A stretch of DNA of 64,000 nt from Allolobophora icterica (lineage: Eukaryota; Annelida; Clitellata; Crassiclitellata; Lumbricidae). The notes under the pieces were generated by a model, which was not told the DNA's origin, did no database searches, and saw only the letters and a list, made by a program, of their open reading frames with translations. Positions 1-10,850 of this stretch are shown piece after piece; positions within the stretch are counted from its first letter, which is position 1, and each line of letters opens with the position of its first letter. The position numbers were made by a program, and so were the translations under genes. The stretch spans positions 5,125,723 through 5,189,722 of the forward strand of contig OY744616.1 of assembly GCA_963556255.1 (NCBI GenBank), read 5' to 3'.

Positions 1-130
1 TAATTTACACTAGACTGTAATATTTACGTTCATATGACCGTGAAAGTTTACTGTCCTGGACCGTATTTCGAATTTGGCAAACCGTTACTTTACGATTAGT
101 CGGCGTAGATTAACTATTTGCGAACGTCTA

Positions 131-460
131 TCACTGTAATTTATACGGTCATGCCTCGTATTTTTAATGTTTTGGAATGTATCTCACTGTAATTTATACG
201 GTCATGTCTCGTGTTTTTATTGTTTTGGAATGTATCTCACTGTAATTTATACGGTCATGTCTCGTGTTTTTATTGTTTTGGAATGTATCTCACTGTAATT
301 TCTACGGTCATGACTCGTGTTTTTATTGTTTTTGGAATGTATCTCACTGTAATTTCCACGGTCATATCTTGCGTTTTTCACGTTTTTGAATGTATTTCAT
401 CGTAATTTCTACGGTCATAGCTCCTATTTTTAATGTACTTGAACTTTTGGAATAATGTTT
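131..460. repeat. Minisatellite, 53-base unit, about six copies
   Basis: The motif TCACTGTAATTTATACGGTC recurs at about 131, 184, 237, 290, 344 and 397, a period of 53 (once 54), with growing divergence to the right. Each unit continues with a T-rich stretch ending in TTGGAATGTATC. The 64-residue frame across it is repeat translation, not a gene. Confidence 0.9.
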
Positions 461-713
461 CACCAGAATTTAGGCTTGCAGTAGGGACCTTGGCTAAAAA
501 TGCCAAAGGTTGGTGGTTCACATCTTGCATACGCAAATGCCATACATATCTTCCATAGTCGGACTTGACATTAGGAAACTATGCAGCTCCACCAATTTTT
601 TTAAATTTCATGGACCTTGATGAAACCAGGACAAAATCATTATTGAACGCAATATTCTTTATATTTTACCTAAAACAAGCTCTTCACAAAAATAAAAATG
701 GACTCACTATGCA

Positions 714-1249
714 GTTTTAATTTTTTAACAAAACAGCATTTTTAAAGTAAACAATCACTTTAAAATCATACAATAGACTGCACAAAAAACCCAAGCACAA
801 ATCACAAAATTATAAACTCTCTGAAAGTCCTTAATCCTTTATACTCTTTATAAGAAACACTAATATGCACCACTTTAAAGTAATCAAAAACCTTTCAAAA
901 TTCAGTCGTCTGTAAATAAACTACAAGAAGCACCTTAAAAATCTCATTTACTGAATGCAAATGTAATGATTAAAAATCCAGCTTTAATAAAACTTTTAAT
1001 CTAAAAACAGCATTTTAAAAGTAAACAATCACTTTAAGATCTTGTTATAAACTTGATAAACACTTGCAAACAATCTCCAAGTACAAAACACAAAATTATA
1101 AACTCTAAAGTTATTATACATTGTAAAAGAAAACACCAATATACACAATTTAAAAGTAAACAAAAACCTTTCAAAACTCAATCAACTGTAACTAAACTAC
1201 AGCAAGCATCTTAAAAATCTTAATTAGTGGATGTAAATTTAATAATAAT
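714..1249. repeat. AT-rich 274-base tandem duplication
   Basis: Two diverged copies lie head to tail. The anchor AGTAAACAATCACTTTAA follows a CAGCATTTT block that starts at 734 and again at 1008, a shift of 274. Further matches (CAAAATTATAAACTCT, CAAAAACCTTTCAAAA) keep the same offset. It resembles a satellite dimer; no coding potential is seen. Confidence 0.85.
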
Positions 1250-1393
1250 AATCACAATAATAATAATGATGATGAAACTATTTCAGCACACTGACATCAT
1301 AACCCAACACTTAATGCCATTGCCTTACAAGGCACTTGATCTTGATGAATTCTAGCCAGCCCAGAATTTTTTGTAGTCCTGAGAGTTAATAAG

Positions 1394-1870
1394 TAGGGCT
1401 GCTCAACAATTAAAAATTTTAATCGAGATTAATCGCAACAAGAGAATATAAAAATGCAGCATTGTTGTTGTTTACAGATAGTAATACATAGTAACTTGTC
1501 ATTGTTTTCAGTTTGTCCATTTAAAAAAAAACGCACATGCAGAATTACCAAGTTTATCCACTTTCTGTTTTTCATAATTCCTGTTTCAGCCAGTCGTTGA
1601 AACAGACTAACTAGTTCACAATGTCAGGTTTAAGTGCTCAACATTTCTTATTATTCCAGTAGCACAAAACAGTCTTTGGCATAGGACAGTACTGGCTGGA
1701 GATCCTAGATATTTCGTGCTAGCTTTGCATTGCAGTTTCGATAAATTACTATCCAAAACCGTGTTTGCAATTTACATTTAATCGTGATTAAATTTTGTTA
1801 ATCGCGTTAAATGTTCAGAAACTTTAATGGGTTAATCGCATGCGTTAACTGTGATTAATCAACAGACCTA
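1394..1870. mobile_element. Non-autonomous hAT-type element, 477 bases, perfect 8-base TSD
   Basis: The ends TAGGGCTG and CAGACCTA are inverted with one mismatch. Each is flanked by the identical 8-mer TTAATAAG (1386-1393 and 1871-1878). An 8-base TSD with TAG-type termini is characteristic of hAT transposons. Subterminal DNA is rich in TTAATCG/CGATTAA motifs. No transposase frame remains. A related left end starts at 40283. Confidence 0.85.
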
Positions 1871-1878
1871 TTAATAAG

Positions 1879-3160
1879 TACTTCAGGGCAAACAAAATAA
1901 TAATAGTCATTATACTATTTAAAAATAAAATTCTAATTCACAAACAGAAACATCTTTAAATGTAAATAACACACGCTATGCAGATATCCACATCTGTTAC
2001 ATTAACACTTAAAAATAAAGTAATGCAACCATTCAAAATCTGAAATATATTGAAATAGTGTCAAGATAAGGACTAAAGTGTGTTTCTATTTTCTTTCAAC
2101 TTTATGTCTTGGTCAGTGTTTATTCAAAAGAGGCATCTGAAAGTAACAAAATACATACAATCACGTAAAAGAAAATTTAGCAGTTAAAGGAAGCTTTTAT
2201 CCACTTAAGGCCTAACAGTGGATGAATTTACGAACTGTTTGGAACCGGGCCAGTCAAAAACAAAAAAACAGAACTGGATACTGACATAAATGCTAGCATC
2301 TTTATTATGACAACAATTGTAACAGTAATTGGAAATTTATGTAGCGCCAGTGTCAGAGACTCTTCACAGGCAATCCCGGCATAAAACAATGAAATCACGA
2401 TTGAAGAAAATGGGTTTGAAGCGCTAGTGGAAAAGAGATGAAGTGAGGCTGAGGAGTTCATGTCCAGTTTTTAGGCAACTGATTTCACGAGCATGAGCCG
2501 ACTACAGAAAAACTTCTATACTGGTGAAGTCTGCGCTTGTGAAATAACAAAGACACGTTGCATAGCAAATGGAGAAATCTTTGACCATACATGGAAGACC
2601 CTGAGACACAAAGCTCTTCGAGACAAAATGGAGCACAGCCTGCTGGACAATCGCCCATAAGCATCCAGATCTTATGTATAGGTAACGAGTGGTCGAAGTG
2701 GAGATCCTCCCACATGAACAGTATATGATCAAATCTAGGTATGCCACCGATCAGTCGAGCCACAGCATCAAAACTGATTGGAGCCGATTTATGCTGGAAT
2801 GAATTAGGCCCGCATAATTGGCATTGCCATAGTCAACTCTTGAGTATATGAATGCATGCATCATGCCGCAGGTTTGGGTCAATGCCGGAAAAACCGATTT
2901 TTTCCGGGACACTGGCAAAAAACCGTTAATTGTCGGTTATTGCCAGTTTTTTTCCTAAGTATGGCCAAGACAAATTAAAATCATATGTCACTGCACAGTT
3001 ATAATAAATGTTTCTTCTGAGAAATTGAAACTGCTGCACTAAATCTTTATCATCCCAGAGCATAAATGCAGTTAAAGTCAACTATAAGCAACTTCCAAAA
3101 AATCTATTGACATACAATCCAATATTAAATATTCTAATATTTATTTTTTGAAAATGAATC
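1879..3160. other. AT-rich intergenic stretch, no gene recognised
   Basis: Short open frames around 2228-2763 have no recognisable domain or codon signature. The only structure seen is an imperfect hairpin at 2920-2953, where TGGCAAAAAACCG pairs with CGGTTATTGCCA. Confidence 0.6.
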
Positions 3161-3164
3161 TATT

Positions 3165-3708
3165 ATCGCTTAACCAGTATGGCTTTCAAAAGCAACATTC
3201 TACATTTATGGCACTTTTAGAAATACAAAGTAAAATTTTAGAATCCATAGATAACAGAATTTTCTCTATGAATTTTTTGATCAATCAAAAGCCTCTGATA
3301 CAGTAAACCACAAAATCTTATTAGAAAAACTTGAGCACTATGGTTTCAGAGCCTTAAGTAAAATATGGTTTCCGAGTTTCTCAGAAACACATCGCAATAT
3401 GTTTATTTTAAGGGTCACTTATCCATCAGCAAAAGTATTATATGTGGAGTACCACTGCAAGGCTCCATCCTGGGGCCATTATTATTTTTAATATATATAT
3501 ATATATAAATGACCTGGCAACTGCCTCCAAAATATTTAACTACACACTGTTTGCTGATGACACTAATGTCTTCATATCTGATAAATCAGCAGATCAACTT
3601 TTTCAAAGAGCCAGCCATGAGCTAACCACCATTTCCTCCTGGTTTAGAGCAAATAAATTGTCACTAAATATTGATAAGACAAAATTTATGGAATGGACTT
3701 CCTCCTGA
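3165..3708 (+). pseudogene. Decayed non-LTR reverse transcriptase fragment
   Basis: Across shifting frames the RT core is readable in order: QYGFQKQHST, then FFDQSKASDTVNHKILLEKL, then a GVPLQGSILGPLLF-like turn, then LFADDTNVFISD (catalytic YADD degenerated to FADD) and WFRANKLSLNIDKTKFM. The piece from 3442 is open for 88 codons. Frameshifts and an AT microsatellite inside the GPLLF region show that it is dead. The wording differs from the 57-60 kb LINE, so it is another lineage. Confidence 0.85.
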
Positions 3709-3850
3709 GCTGCACCTACATCCTAGGTCTTCCTCTGGCACCTTCTATGACCGCCTGAAAACTGTTGTTTTTAGCCGTGCTGGAGTTGGGAGCACCTCTG
3801 AGTAGTTCTCTTGAAGATGCACCATATAAATCTATGAATGAATGAATCAG
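3709..3850 (+). mobile_element. LINE C-terminus and 3' end with (GAAT)n tail
   Basis: Right after the RT fragment the frame reads PPELHLHPRSS, FYDRLKTVVFSRAGVGSTSE, the usual end of CR1/L2-group ORF2 proteins. It is followed by a 3' UTR with CTTGAAGATGCACCATATAAAT and a GAATGAATGAAT tail. The same 3' end with a GAAT-type tail appears at 9327 (minus) and 54720 (plus), so this is a family (here 'family A'). Confidence 0.7.
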
Positions 3851-4435
3851 GGCTGTTGGGGCTTCAGTTGTAAGCGAACTGTACATAGTGTGAATCTGAT
3901 GCATATGGCAAGAGCACGCTTGACATAATGAAATGTAAAACCACATTTATATAGCACCTCTTCCAGAGAAACTCATCAGAGGCACTCTCGACCTAACGAT
4001 GGAAACCCAGTTTTTGAAAACACTGAATTAAAATATATAATCTAATTGAAAAATCATGAGCACATCCACTTCAAAGTCCTATCACGGCCAAAGTAACTTT
4101 GTCAAATTTTCATCATCCAGACATTCCGCTCTACCCAATCATTCTGCTATCTCAATCTCTCCTTTGCCCCAATCACTACTCGCTTCAAGTTCTCCAACCG
4201 ATCCATATTCTAATCTGTGCCTCAAATCGAGAACAATCTTCACCCTGAGTTCTGCAAATTCTCAGTTCAAACACCAATACTGCTGCTCAATCACTATTCT
4301 CTGCCTCAGGCTTCTCTACATATAACTCCACCTTCCAAGTTTTCTCATTTTAAACTAAACCCGCCTTAGCAGTCCTCTACCGCTCTGGTCTCTCTAGCAA
4401 CCAGACTCGAACCTCCACATGACATGATGCAGCAC

Positions 4436-4500
4436 TAGTGAATAAGCTGGTGACCTGCACTCGGCTTTCGAGTAGTCTTTAGAAATTTAGAGTTTATAAT
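4436..4500 (+). repeat. Short interspersed 3'-end repeat, 'family E' (representative)
   Basis: About 65-100 bases recur with the order GAATAAGCTGGT, GCACTCGGCTTTCGAG, CTTTAGAA, then a tail rich in GATTACGATTA. Better copies lie at 14637-14735, 15955-16060 and 20385-20480 (+), and at 20120-20200, 29075-29155 and 61335-61405 (-). The terminal (GATTAC)n tails suggest retroposed ends of a LINE or SINE. No internal promoter was found in these copies. Confidence 0.6.
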
Positions 4501-4539
4501 TATGATAAAATACTAACATCAGCTTCCATGAAGAGTGTC

Positions 4540-4985
4540 AGAGTTCTCTGACGAATAGGCCAAACAAAGCATTGCAGATGGCAACATAACATTCTGGAGA
4601 TCCTGTTTCTCCGTAACATCTGTATGGACGTCCAGAATAGCTTCCTACAAAATGCAAAGCATTTTCATTTGTTAAATCATATCGAAGAACAGTTCTTGAG
4701 TTAGGTATGACCAGCCAAAGACAATCATATGACCTTGTTGAATAATAATAAGTCTCAGGAATAAGAACTTATAAGTATTGTGGCTGGTCAGAGTTCAAAG
4801 TTTTATAAACTATGTACTCTGCTGTACAGGAAGCCAATGCAGATTTAAGCACATTTGCATGTATTAGTTATAGCTCTAACCAGAGTTCTGAACTGTCTGC
4901 AGCTTCAGTATGTTTGACCTATTGATACCAGCAAGAAGCGAGTTACAGTAATCTAAGTGACTGGTAACCAATGCATTAGCCAGAG
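4540..4985 (-). pseudogene. Decayed LINE reverse-transcriptase C-terminal region
   Basis: The minus strand reads HLDYCNSLLAGINRSNIL, KLQTVQNS, then LNLHWLPVQQ and YKTLNSDQPQYL in shifting frames. This is the block after the RT core in CR1/L2-type ORF2. Stops and frameshifts are frequent. A second copy of this subfamily is at about 12080-12385. Confidence 0.75.
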
Positions 4986-6002
4986 ATATACTAGCAGACA
5001 ATGCCTAATTCTGTGTATGTCACGAATGAACATATAATGTTGAAGTAAGATAAGGCATTGAGAATTATGATGAGGCACTCCCCTCGTTTTCCTCATGTTG
5101 GCTACGGGCCTGATCATGACAACACAACAGTATGACAACAAACAACACTGTTTTAAATCAAACACAGAACCATAATGGATTCTTGTGAAGTCAGTGCTAT
5201 ATACATAGCCAGATAATAACATTTTGTGAAGAACTCCTCATATCACCCTGACCTGGGTTACCGGGTCCTCACCCATCAAGGGTTGAATGCAGGCATGGGT
5301 TTTCCTGCCAAAAGGCCGATGGCATCCGCGTCCCAGGTTCAAGAAGCGGACTTCTGGCTAGTGAGCCCAGGTTCTAGCCGAAGGAGTCCATCTTATCCTA
5401 TCCTGTAGACCAATAGGGGAAGAATAACGGCTGGAGGAGGAAACATCTGGTAAAACTATGCCTATCTTTAAAAGAAAGACTAACAATTAAGGATGTATTA
5501 TTATAATATTGTACTATTATTTACACTTCTAATAATCACAAAATGTCTGTCACACACTAGTTCTATAAAGACTCTTATTAAAAGTAACAATACCGGGTAG
5601 GCCTTCCCACCACTTCAAAAGACTCTAAGGCAATTTCTTTACCTCAGGTCAAACAAAGTGGGCCGATCCCCTATATCTAGGTACCCTCTGCCCTGTAAAT
5701 ACCAATATCAGTTATTATTTACTAAATAGCGTTATCTATCTCACCCTTGATTCTTTCCTATTCTCAGATGACCGTCTTACACTCAGCTCTTCACCGGAGT
5801 CCACTACGCTCCTTCACCGTCAGAAACACAAAGAGACTGAGCTTACCTGTCTTCGGCCTACCTCCTCTCTCAGTCACCTCTGCCTGACCCGTTGCCTTCC
5901 CCTCTGGCCAATCACCTCTTCCTTCAAGCCCACTGGTCAGCCAGCCGGCCGGCTTAAGACCGGCATACTCAGGCAGCCAGTGTCAACTCCTTATATTTTT
6001 CT
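4986..6002. other. Intergenic, no gene recognised
   Basis: The 60-codon frame at 5226-5408 and other short frames match nothing I recognise. The stretch is of mixed composition, without tandem arrays. Confidence 0.5.
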
Positions 6003-7420
6003 TGTCTTATCTTATCTTATATGGTTATTTATAAGCGCCGCTCACAGGAGCCTATAAACTATTCAGAGGGGCTCACAGCATGACAGCCCCGAGGGAAAAG
6101 AAAGGTCTTTAGGCAGCGGAGAGAAGACGGCAAGATCCCAAACAATATCTTGCTACGGAGAGAGGTGGGCAGGTCATTCCATAAGGAAGGGCCAAAGATG
6201 GCAAAAGCATGATGCTGAGCCATCGAAGTTATGCACGAGGGACAAGTAGATCAAGGTGGTCCGCAGATCGAAGAGGGCGGGAAGAGAGCAGAGAGAGGTT
6301 TATGCATTAGGTCACATAGGTATTTAGGAGCTTTTCACTGCTGAGTCTTGGAGACCAGGAGGAGGACCTTGTATTGGATGCAGGAAGTAACAGGAAGCCA
6401 GTGAAGTACATAAGTCATAAAGGTAGTTATGTGGGAGAAGCGAGGGAAACAAGCAATGAGCCAGGCAGCTGCGTTCAGAACAGACTGCAGAGATGAAAGG
6501 CGCGCTTTAGGGAGCCCAGCAAACAATGAATTGCAATAGTCAATGCGGCAGCAAATGAAGCAGGCCCTTAGCCAGCCACACGTCCAGCGTATATTGACGA
6601 CAACCCTGAATCAACCCAGCACTAGCCCTCTAAACCCTGAAACCGGTTCAAACCAGTTCAAAGTTATATGACCTCCAGGGAACAGAGGGTCCAACAACAA
6701 TGTCCAGCTACACGAGGAACCTACTTCCTCACACTTTACATGAAACAAAGGCAATACTTAGTGCTCAATACCAACAAAGTTATTCAACAAACAGGTACAA
6801 CCGCTAGGCCCTATGGTAACTGATAACCAGTACAAGGATGTTTTGGCAGAGGTACCATTAACAGACAGCAAAAGATGACGACCTACAAATGCTGTTTACA
6901 TGGCCAGCAAGAGACATGGTCGAATTGAAAACAATGCCTAAGTTACGAGCAGCGTTTTCCAGCACAACAATTGAGTCTCCCAGTTTCAGCCAATCAAATT
7001 TTTGAAGTTGCTGTGGTGTGCCCAGTAGCAGAAATTCAGTTTTTGATGGGTCAAGGAGTTTATTGGCCGACATCCAAGACTGTACATCATCAAAGACAGC
7101 AGACAACAGCTGCACACAGATGAGTCACATTACAGACTGTAAAATGAAACGTAGATTGGAGTATCATCAGCATAGAAATGATATCCCAGATAATGATTAT
7201 CCAGCAATGTTCCTAATGGTGTGGTGTATAATGTAAACAAGAGGACCAAGCACAAAACCATGCGGAACACCACATACAAAAAAGTAGTGTATGCATAATT
7301 ACCATTTAAATACACTGATTGATTGCGTGGATTAAGACAAGTACTAAACTATGTTAGTGCAGGACCAGAGATCCGAAACCAGTGCTTGAGATGATGAAGA
7401 AGAGGAGAGTGATTTCATTT
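6003..7420 (-). pseudogene. 5'-truncated, interrupted CR1/L2-type LINE
   Basis: Read on the minus strand from 7420: QSVYLNGNYAYTT, a degenerate GVPHGFVLGPL turn, YHFYADDTPIY (RT catalytic box), WMSANKLLDPSKTEFLLLG. After an interruption at 6573-6880 it continues with RIDYCNSLFAGLPKARL, VLHWLPVTSCIQYKVLL, and FGPSLWNDLPTSLRS to LKTFLF. The 3' end has GCGGCGCTTATAAAT and an (AAGAT)n-like tail at 6003-6020. Several frameshifts and stops make it inactive. Confidence 0.8.
6573..6880. repeat. Interspersed repeat inserted in the LINE; partner at 8990-9325
   Basis: The left end CTTAGCCAGCCACACGTCC occurs at about 6576 and about 8998. The right end GGTAACTGATAACCAGTACAAGGA with GGTACCATTAACAGA and CAGCAAAAGATGA occurs at 6812-6880 and about 9257-9320. 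Both copies are roughly 310-330 bases long. In the first copy the repeat interrupts the RT frame between HVNSIC and RIDYC, so it moved after the LINE. Class unknown. Confidence 0.65.
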
Positions 7421-7718
7421 ATTTTCCTGCCAGAATCTGAGAATATCATTTGATTACCTTTGTCTGGTCACACGTAAATCAAGAACTGTTCTTGGTGAAC
7501 GACCTCTTCGGTTGCTGAACCTAGACCTACTTTCTGTGTCGGTGGGCTCTGCTCAGTTGCTTGTGTTATTTTGTTCTCAACTAAAGTTACCTCTTTCAAA
7601 TTGCTTAACCACCATAGGCTGCCTCTCTGTCTAACGGACTGATCTTCTGGATATTGACCTGCTAATGGCTTGGTTTTGGTGTGACACCGATTAATGCCCT
7701 GTGTATTAGACACCAGCA

Positions 7719-7846
7719 CAATAGAAGTTACTAATTACAATTATAATTAATGCATACAGTGTACAGTCGGTGTACTGGTTACTCAGTGCAATAGAAGTTA
7801 CTAATTACAATTATAATTAATGCATACAGTGTACAGTCGGTGTACT
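7719..7846. repeat. 70-base tandem duplication
   Basis: A 58-base sequence at 7719-7776 beginning CAATAGAAGTTACTAATTAC and ending CAGTCGGTGTACT is repeated without change at 7789-7846. The preceding GTATTAGACACCAGCAC block is shared with about 10907-10922, so an older interspersed repeat lies underneath. Confidence 0.9.
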
Positions 7847-7889
7847 CACTAATAATAGTCACTATAGCTAAGTTGGCTAGGGATGCAGG

Positions 7890-7995
7890 TAGAGCCAAAA
7901 CCTCGAAGCAACAGTTTATCCTGGCAGGGATTCTAACCCTAACCTCTCAGCTGACAATTGAGCACACTAACCACTAGACTATCGCCACATTGTGC
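7890..7995 (-). mobile_element. tRNA-derived SINE head, family 1
   Basis: On the minus strand an A-box-like AGTCTAGTGGTTAGTGTGCT is followed by CAGCTGAGAGGTTAGGGTTAGAATCCCTG, a B-box variant. The same layout of AGTGGTTAGNG...GAGAGGTTCAAATCC occurs in at least seven other copies in the window. Confidence 0.75.
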
Positions 7996-8794
7996 ACCCT
8001 CCCCACCGAACCTCCCTCAAAAACCAAACACCAACAGTCTCCCTGAATAAACTAACCACGACAAGCAGAGATAACACACAAACATGTAAACAATACAGGC
8101 AGCAGCTAACTAGAGGCCCGTTACCATACTGACTTCTAAATTCATATACCTAATGCAACCCATGACCTTTGTTTGTTTGTGACCCAGTCTTATGTCAATG
8201 AACAGGTCAATGGCTCCTAACCCAGATCAATGGCTCACAAACCCTGCAAGAACCCATGCAATCACTACAGTTTATCAATAAACTACTTCAGAACTGAAAA
8301 GGTGAGCTTGATAAGGCGGATCCACCCTGGTAGCTATAAGACGTTGTTCAACACTTGATAACATTACTACTGCAATCAAAATCAATACAGAAAATCCATT
8401 TCATTCACCAGCAGGTAAGTGCATGATAGGGGAGATTACGTGGCAGAGGAGAGTACAGGTGAAATCCCAAAACACAGCGAACAGGAAGGGTACCCCACAA
8501 CACTTAAAGCACATCATGACCTGCAATGGTGACACAGAGAAATCTCAGTCTTAGCCGCAGCACACCACCTGTACATATGAATCACACAGTCCAGATCTAT
8601 ACAGGCCACTCCATATGGCTACAAATCTAATCTAATGACGATTGTAACCGTGCCTCAGTTGATGGTCGCCTTAAATGAAACCGTGATCACAGTCAGTCCA
8701 TTCGAGAATCCAGGTCAGAACCCGATAAGTCAGAGAAACCAGAAGTCAAGCTATAGTAGATAAGCAAACTGACATAGATGAGTTTTAAGTTTTG
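7996..8794. other. Intergenic, no gene recognised
   Basis: Mixed-composition DNA without long frames, tandem arrays or recognisable repeats. Nothing supportable was seen. Confidence 0.5.
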
Positions 8795-8990
8795 CAGGGG
8801 TGTGCGAAAATCTAGAGGTTATCCTGCTGGATTGTCAATCGACCAGTTGAGGTTCAAATCCACACACGGGCAGAAATCTGTGTCGAGATTTCTTCTCTGC
8901 ATCCCCCTAACCAACTCAGCTGTAATGAGTACACTGACTGTCGGTTGAAAGATCAGACAGAGAGGGAGAGGGCTGGCGACCCCCAATCAG
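8795..8990 (+). mobile_element. tRNA-derived SINE, family 1
   Basis: Head with a degenerate A box (TCTAGAGGTTATCCTGCTGG), the linker GATTGTCAATCGACCAG, a B box (GAGGTTCAAATCC), then GGGCAGAAATCTG. The body has GCTGTAATGAGTACACTGACTGTCGG, shared with the copies at 17768, 26900 and 54935. Confidence 0.8.
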
Positions 8991-9325
8991 GCACTTAGCC
9001 AGCCACACGTCCTTTGGAAGGGTGACAATTATTTTGGACGGGCATAAATTGTGCACAATTCTCCTCCAGCACCATCCAGTTTCTTCTCTAGAGCCACTGC
9101 CAGCATTCAGATGACAGTTTACTAAGGAGCAGGGGTTGATATAAGATTCTGTAAACAGCATAGGGGCACTGCAGTCGGACTCGTACACTCGTGGTGTCAG
9201 GCGGTCACGACTTCGAATGCTTTTGGACGGGCAATTCTGTATTTCTGGCTAAGAGCCTGCTATGGTAACTGGTAATCAGTACAAGGAGGTACCATTAACA
9301 GAGAGTCAACAGCAAAAGATGATTC
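8990..9325. repeat. Second copy of the 6573-6880 interspersed repeat
   Basis: Begins with CACTTAGCCAGCCACACGTCC and ends with AACTGGTAATCAGTACAAGG, GGTACCATTAACAGAGAG and CAACAGCAAAAGATGA, in the same order and orientation as the first copy. The minus-strand frame at 8916-9188 runs across it by chance. Confidence 0.6.
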
Positions 9326-9326
9326 A

Positions 9327-10645
9327 TTCATTTATTCATTCAGAAATTTAATATAGCCCATCTTCAAGAATCCTACTCAGAAGCACTCCCAGCCCAGCCA
9401 TGGCAATAAAGATTAGATTTGAGCAGCTTGTAAAAAGCAGATGCATTACCCTTAGGAAGTAGGTGAATCTCTGATAAGACCATCATTTCAAATGGAGGGT
9501 CCAGCAATAGAGAAAGCCTGGCGTTGCCTACTTGTGCAGCGAGCCCAAGGGACTAAATTTTCTCCCCCAGAAGAAGACCAAATGGCATGCTGGCCAACTT
9601 ATTCAGAGACCAGGCAGCAGAGCTCACATAGATAGACCAGGGCACAGCCTTAGAGACAGCGCCAAACCAGTACAGCAACCCTATAGCAGATACACTGCGG
9701 GACAGGGAGCCAATGCAGCACACTATGCATGCATGAAGAAATAGGGGCATATTTAAGGATGCGTCCAATGGGTCGAGCAGCTGACCGAAGAACCCGGTCG
9801 AAGCGGCCAATTAATCCAAGCGGCAGACCAACCAAGATCGCACTGCAGTGATCCAGCCAGCTTGTTACAAAAGCATGGATAAGGATGACAATAGCATCAT
9901 GACACAGAACGAGAAATGACCTGTAACTGGTACAGTTGATACTAACAGCTACAGGTAAGCTGGTAACACTCAAGCCGCTGCGTACGGACCTTGGGCAAGT
10001 CCTTCACTCGCAATTGCTCGTGGCGCTTCGGCGTGAAAATTCCGGCACAGTATCAAATGCTGTAGTCGGGAGCGCCTCTGAGTAGTAGATGACTTCGAGA
10101 GGCGCTATAGAAATATCCGGAATAAATAAATAAATAAATAAATAAATGTTGGGAGAAGCTAGGACTACGATCCAGGTGGACTCCTCAATCCCGAACCACA
10201 TCCAGGAAGGTGATCTGCGGAAAGGTTTCTGCCACCAGGGGCCAGTTAACACCTGTTAGTCGCCTACCACCACCCAGCCAGATAAATTGAGTTTTAGATG
10301 CATTTAAAAGCAAGTGGTTGGAGGCTAACCAAGCAGAAAGTACCTCCATAGCATTCATCATCTGCTGTACAGCAGCTACCACCCCATCAGGGCGACAATG
10401 AATGCACACCTGAACATCATTATCATACCATCATGCCCACATTGCCTCCAACAAGGGGCCAATACCAGCGTTATAAATAATATAAAGTAAAGGGCCTAGC
10501 ACTGAGCCCTGAAGAACGCAATAAGGGGCAGGGACCCAGTCCAATCTAGAGGAACCAAAAACTACACAGTAAGTGCATTGTGAGGGCGGATCCAACAAAT
10601 TCCAATAATTAAACTGAAAAACTCTTACAACTAATTCACTGACTT
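9327..10645 (-). pseudogene. 5'-truncated CR1/L2-type LINE split by a SINE-like insertion
   Basis: From 10645 on the minus strand: VLQGSVLGPLLYIIYNAGIG (RT turn motif), MMNAMEVLSAWLASNHLLLN and ASKTQFIWLG. The frame resumes beyond the insertion at 9976-10148 with VTSLPVAVSINCTSYRS, HAFVTSWLDHCSAILVGLPL, VLHWLPVPQCICYRV and a C-terminal tail. The 3' end at about 9330-9430 has GCTGGGAGTGCTTCTGAGTA, CTTGAAGATGGGCTATATT and a (GAAT)n tail (family A). Several frameshifts are present. Confidence 0.8.
9976..10148 (+). mobile_element. Short retroposed element with (AAAT)n tail, nested in the LINE
   Basis: Starts within AAGCCGCTGCGTACGGACC, contains GGGCAAGTCCTTCACTCGCAA (core shared with SINE family 2), then GGGAGCGCCTCTGAGTAG and GAGGCGCTATAGAAAT (LINE family A 3' end), and stops at a TAAATAAATAAA tail (10117-10147). 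A SINE core joined to a LINE 3' end is the usual build of SINEs that borrow LINE machinery. Confidence 0.65.
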
Positions 10646-10680
10646 TCACTCAAAGAGATCACAAAGAGTAATCAATTTAA

Positions 10681-10850
10681 TACTGCCCTCCTTCACACAA
10701 CCCACTTACAGAATATCAATGACATTGAACAACTGAGCAACAGACTTGCTCAAGATCCTTACACAATGACCTCCTGTGAGGAAGCTCGAACCCGTACTGT
10801 CCGTGTTATAAGTTAAACTCTAACCAACTGGCTACCATTATCCATATATT
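10681..10850 (-). mobile_element. tRNA-derived SINE, family 2
   Basis: Minus strand: TAGCCAGTTGGTTAGAGTTT (A box), TACGGGTTCGAGCTTCC (B box), GGAGGTCATTGTGTAAGGAT, CTTGAGCAAGTC, then a body ending GAAGGAGGGCAGTA. The copies at 45461 and 11925 share the whole order. Confidence 0.8.
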
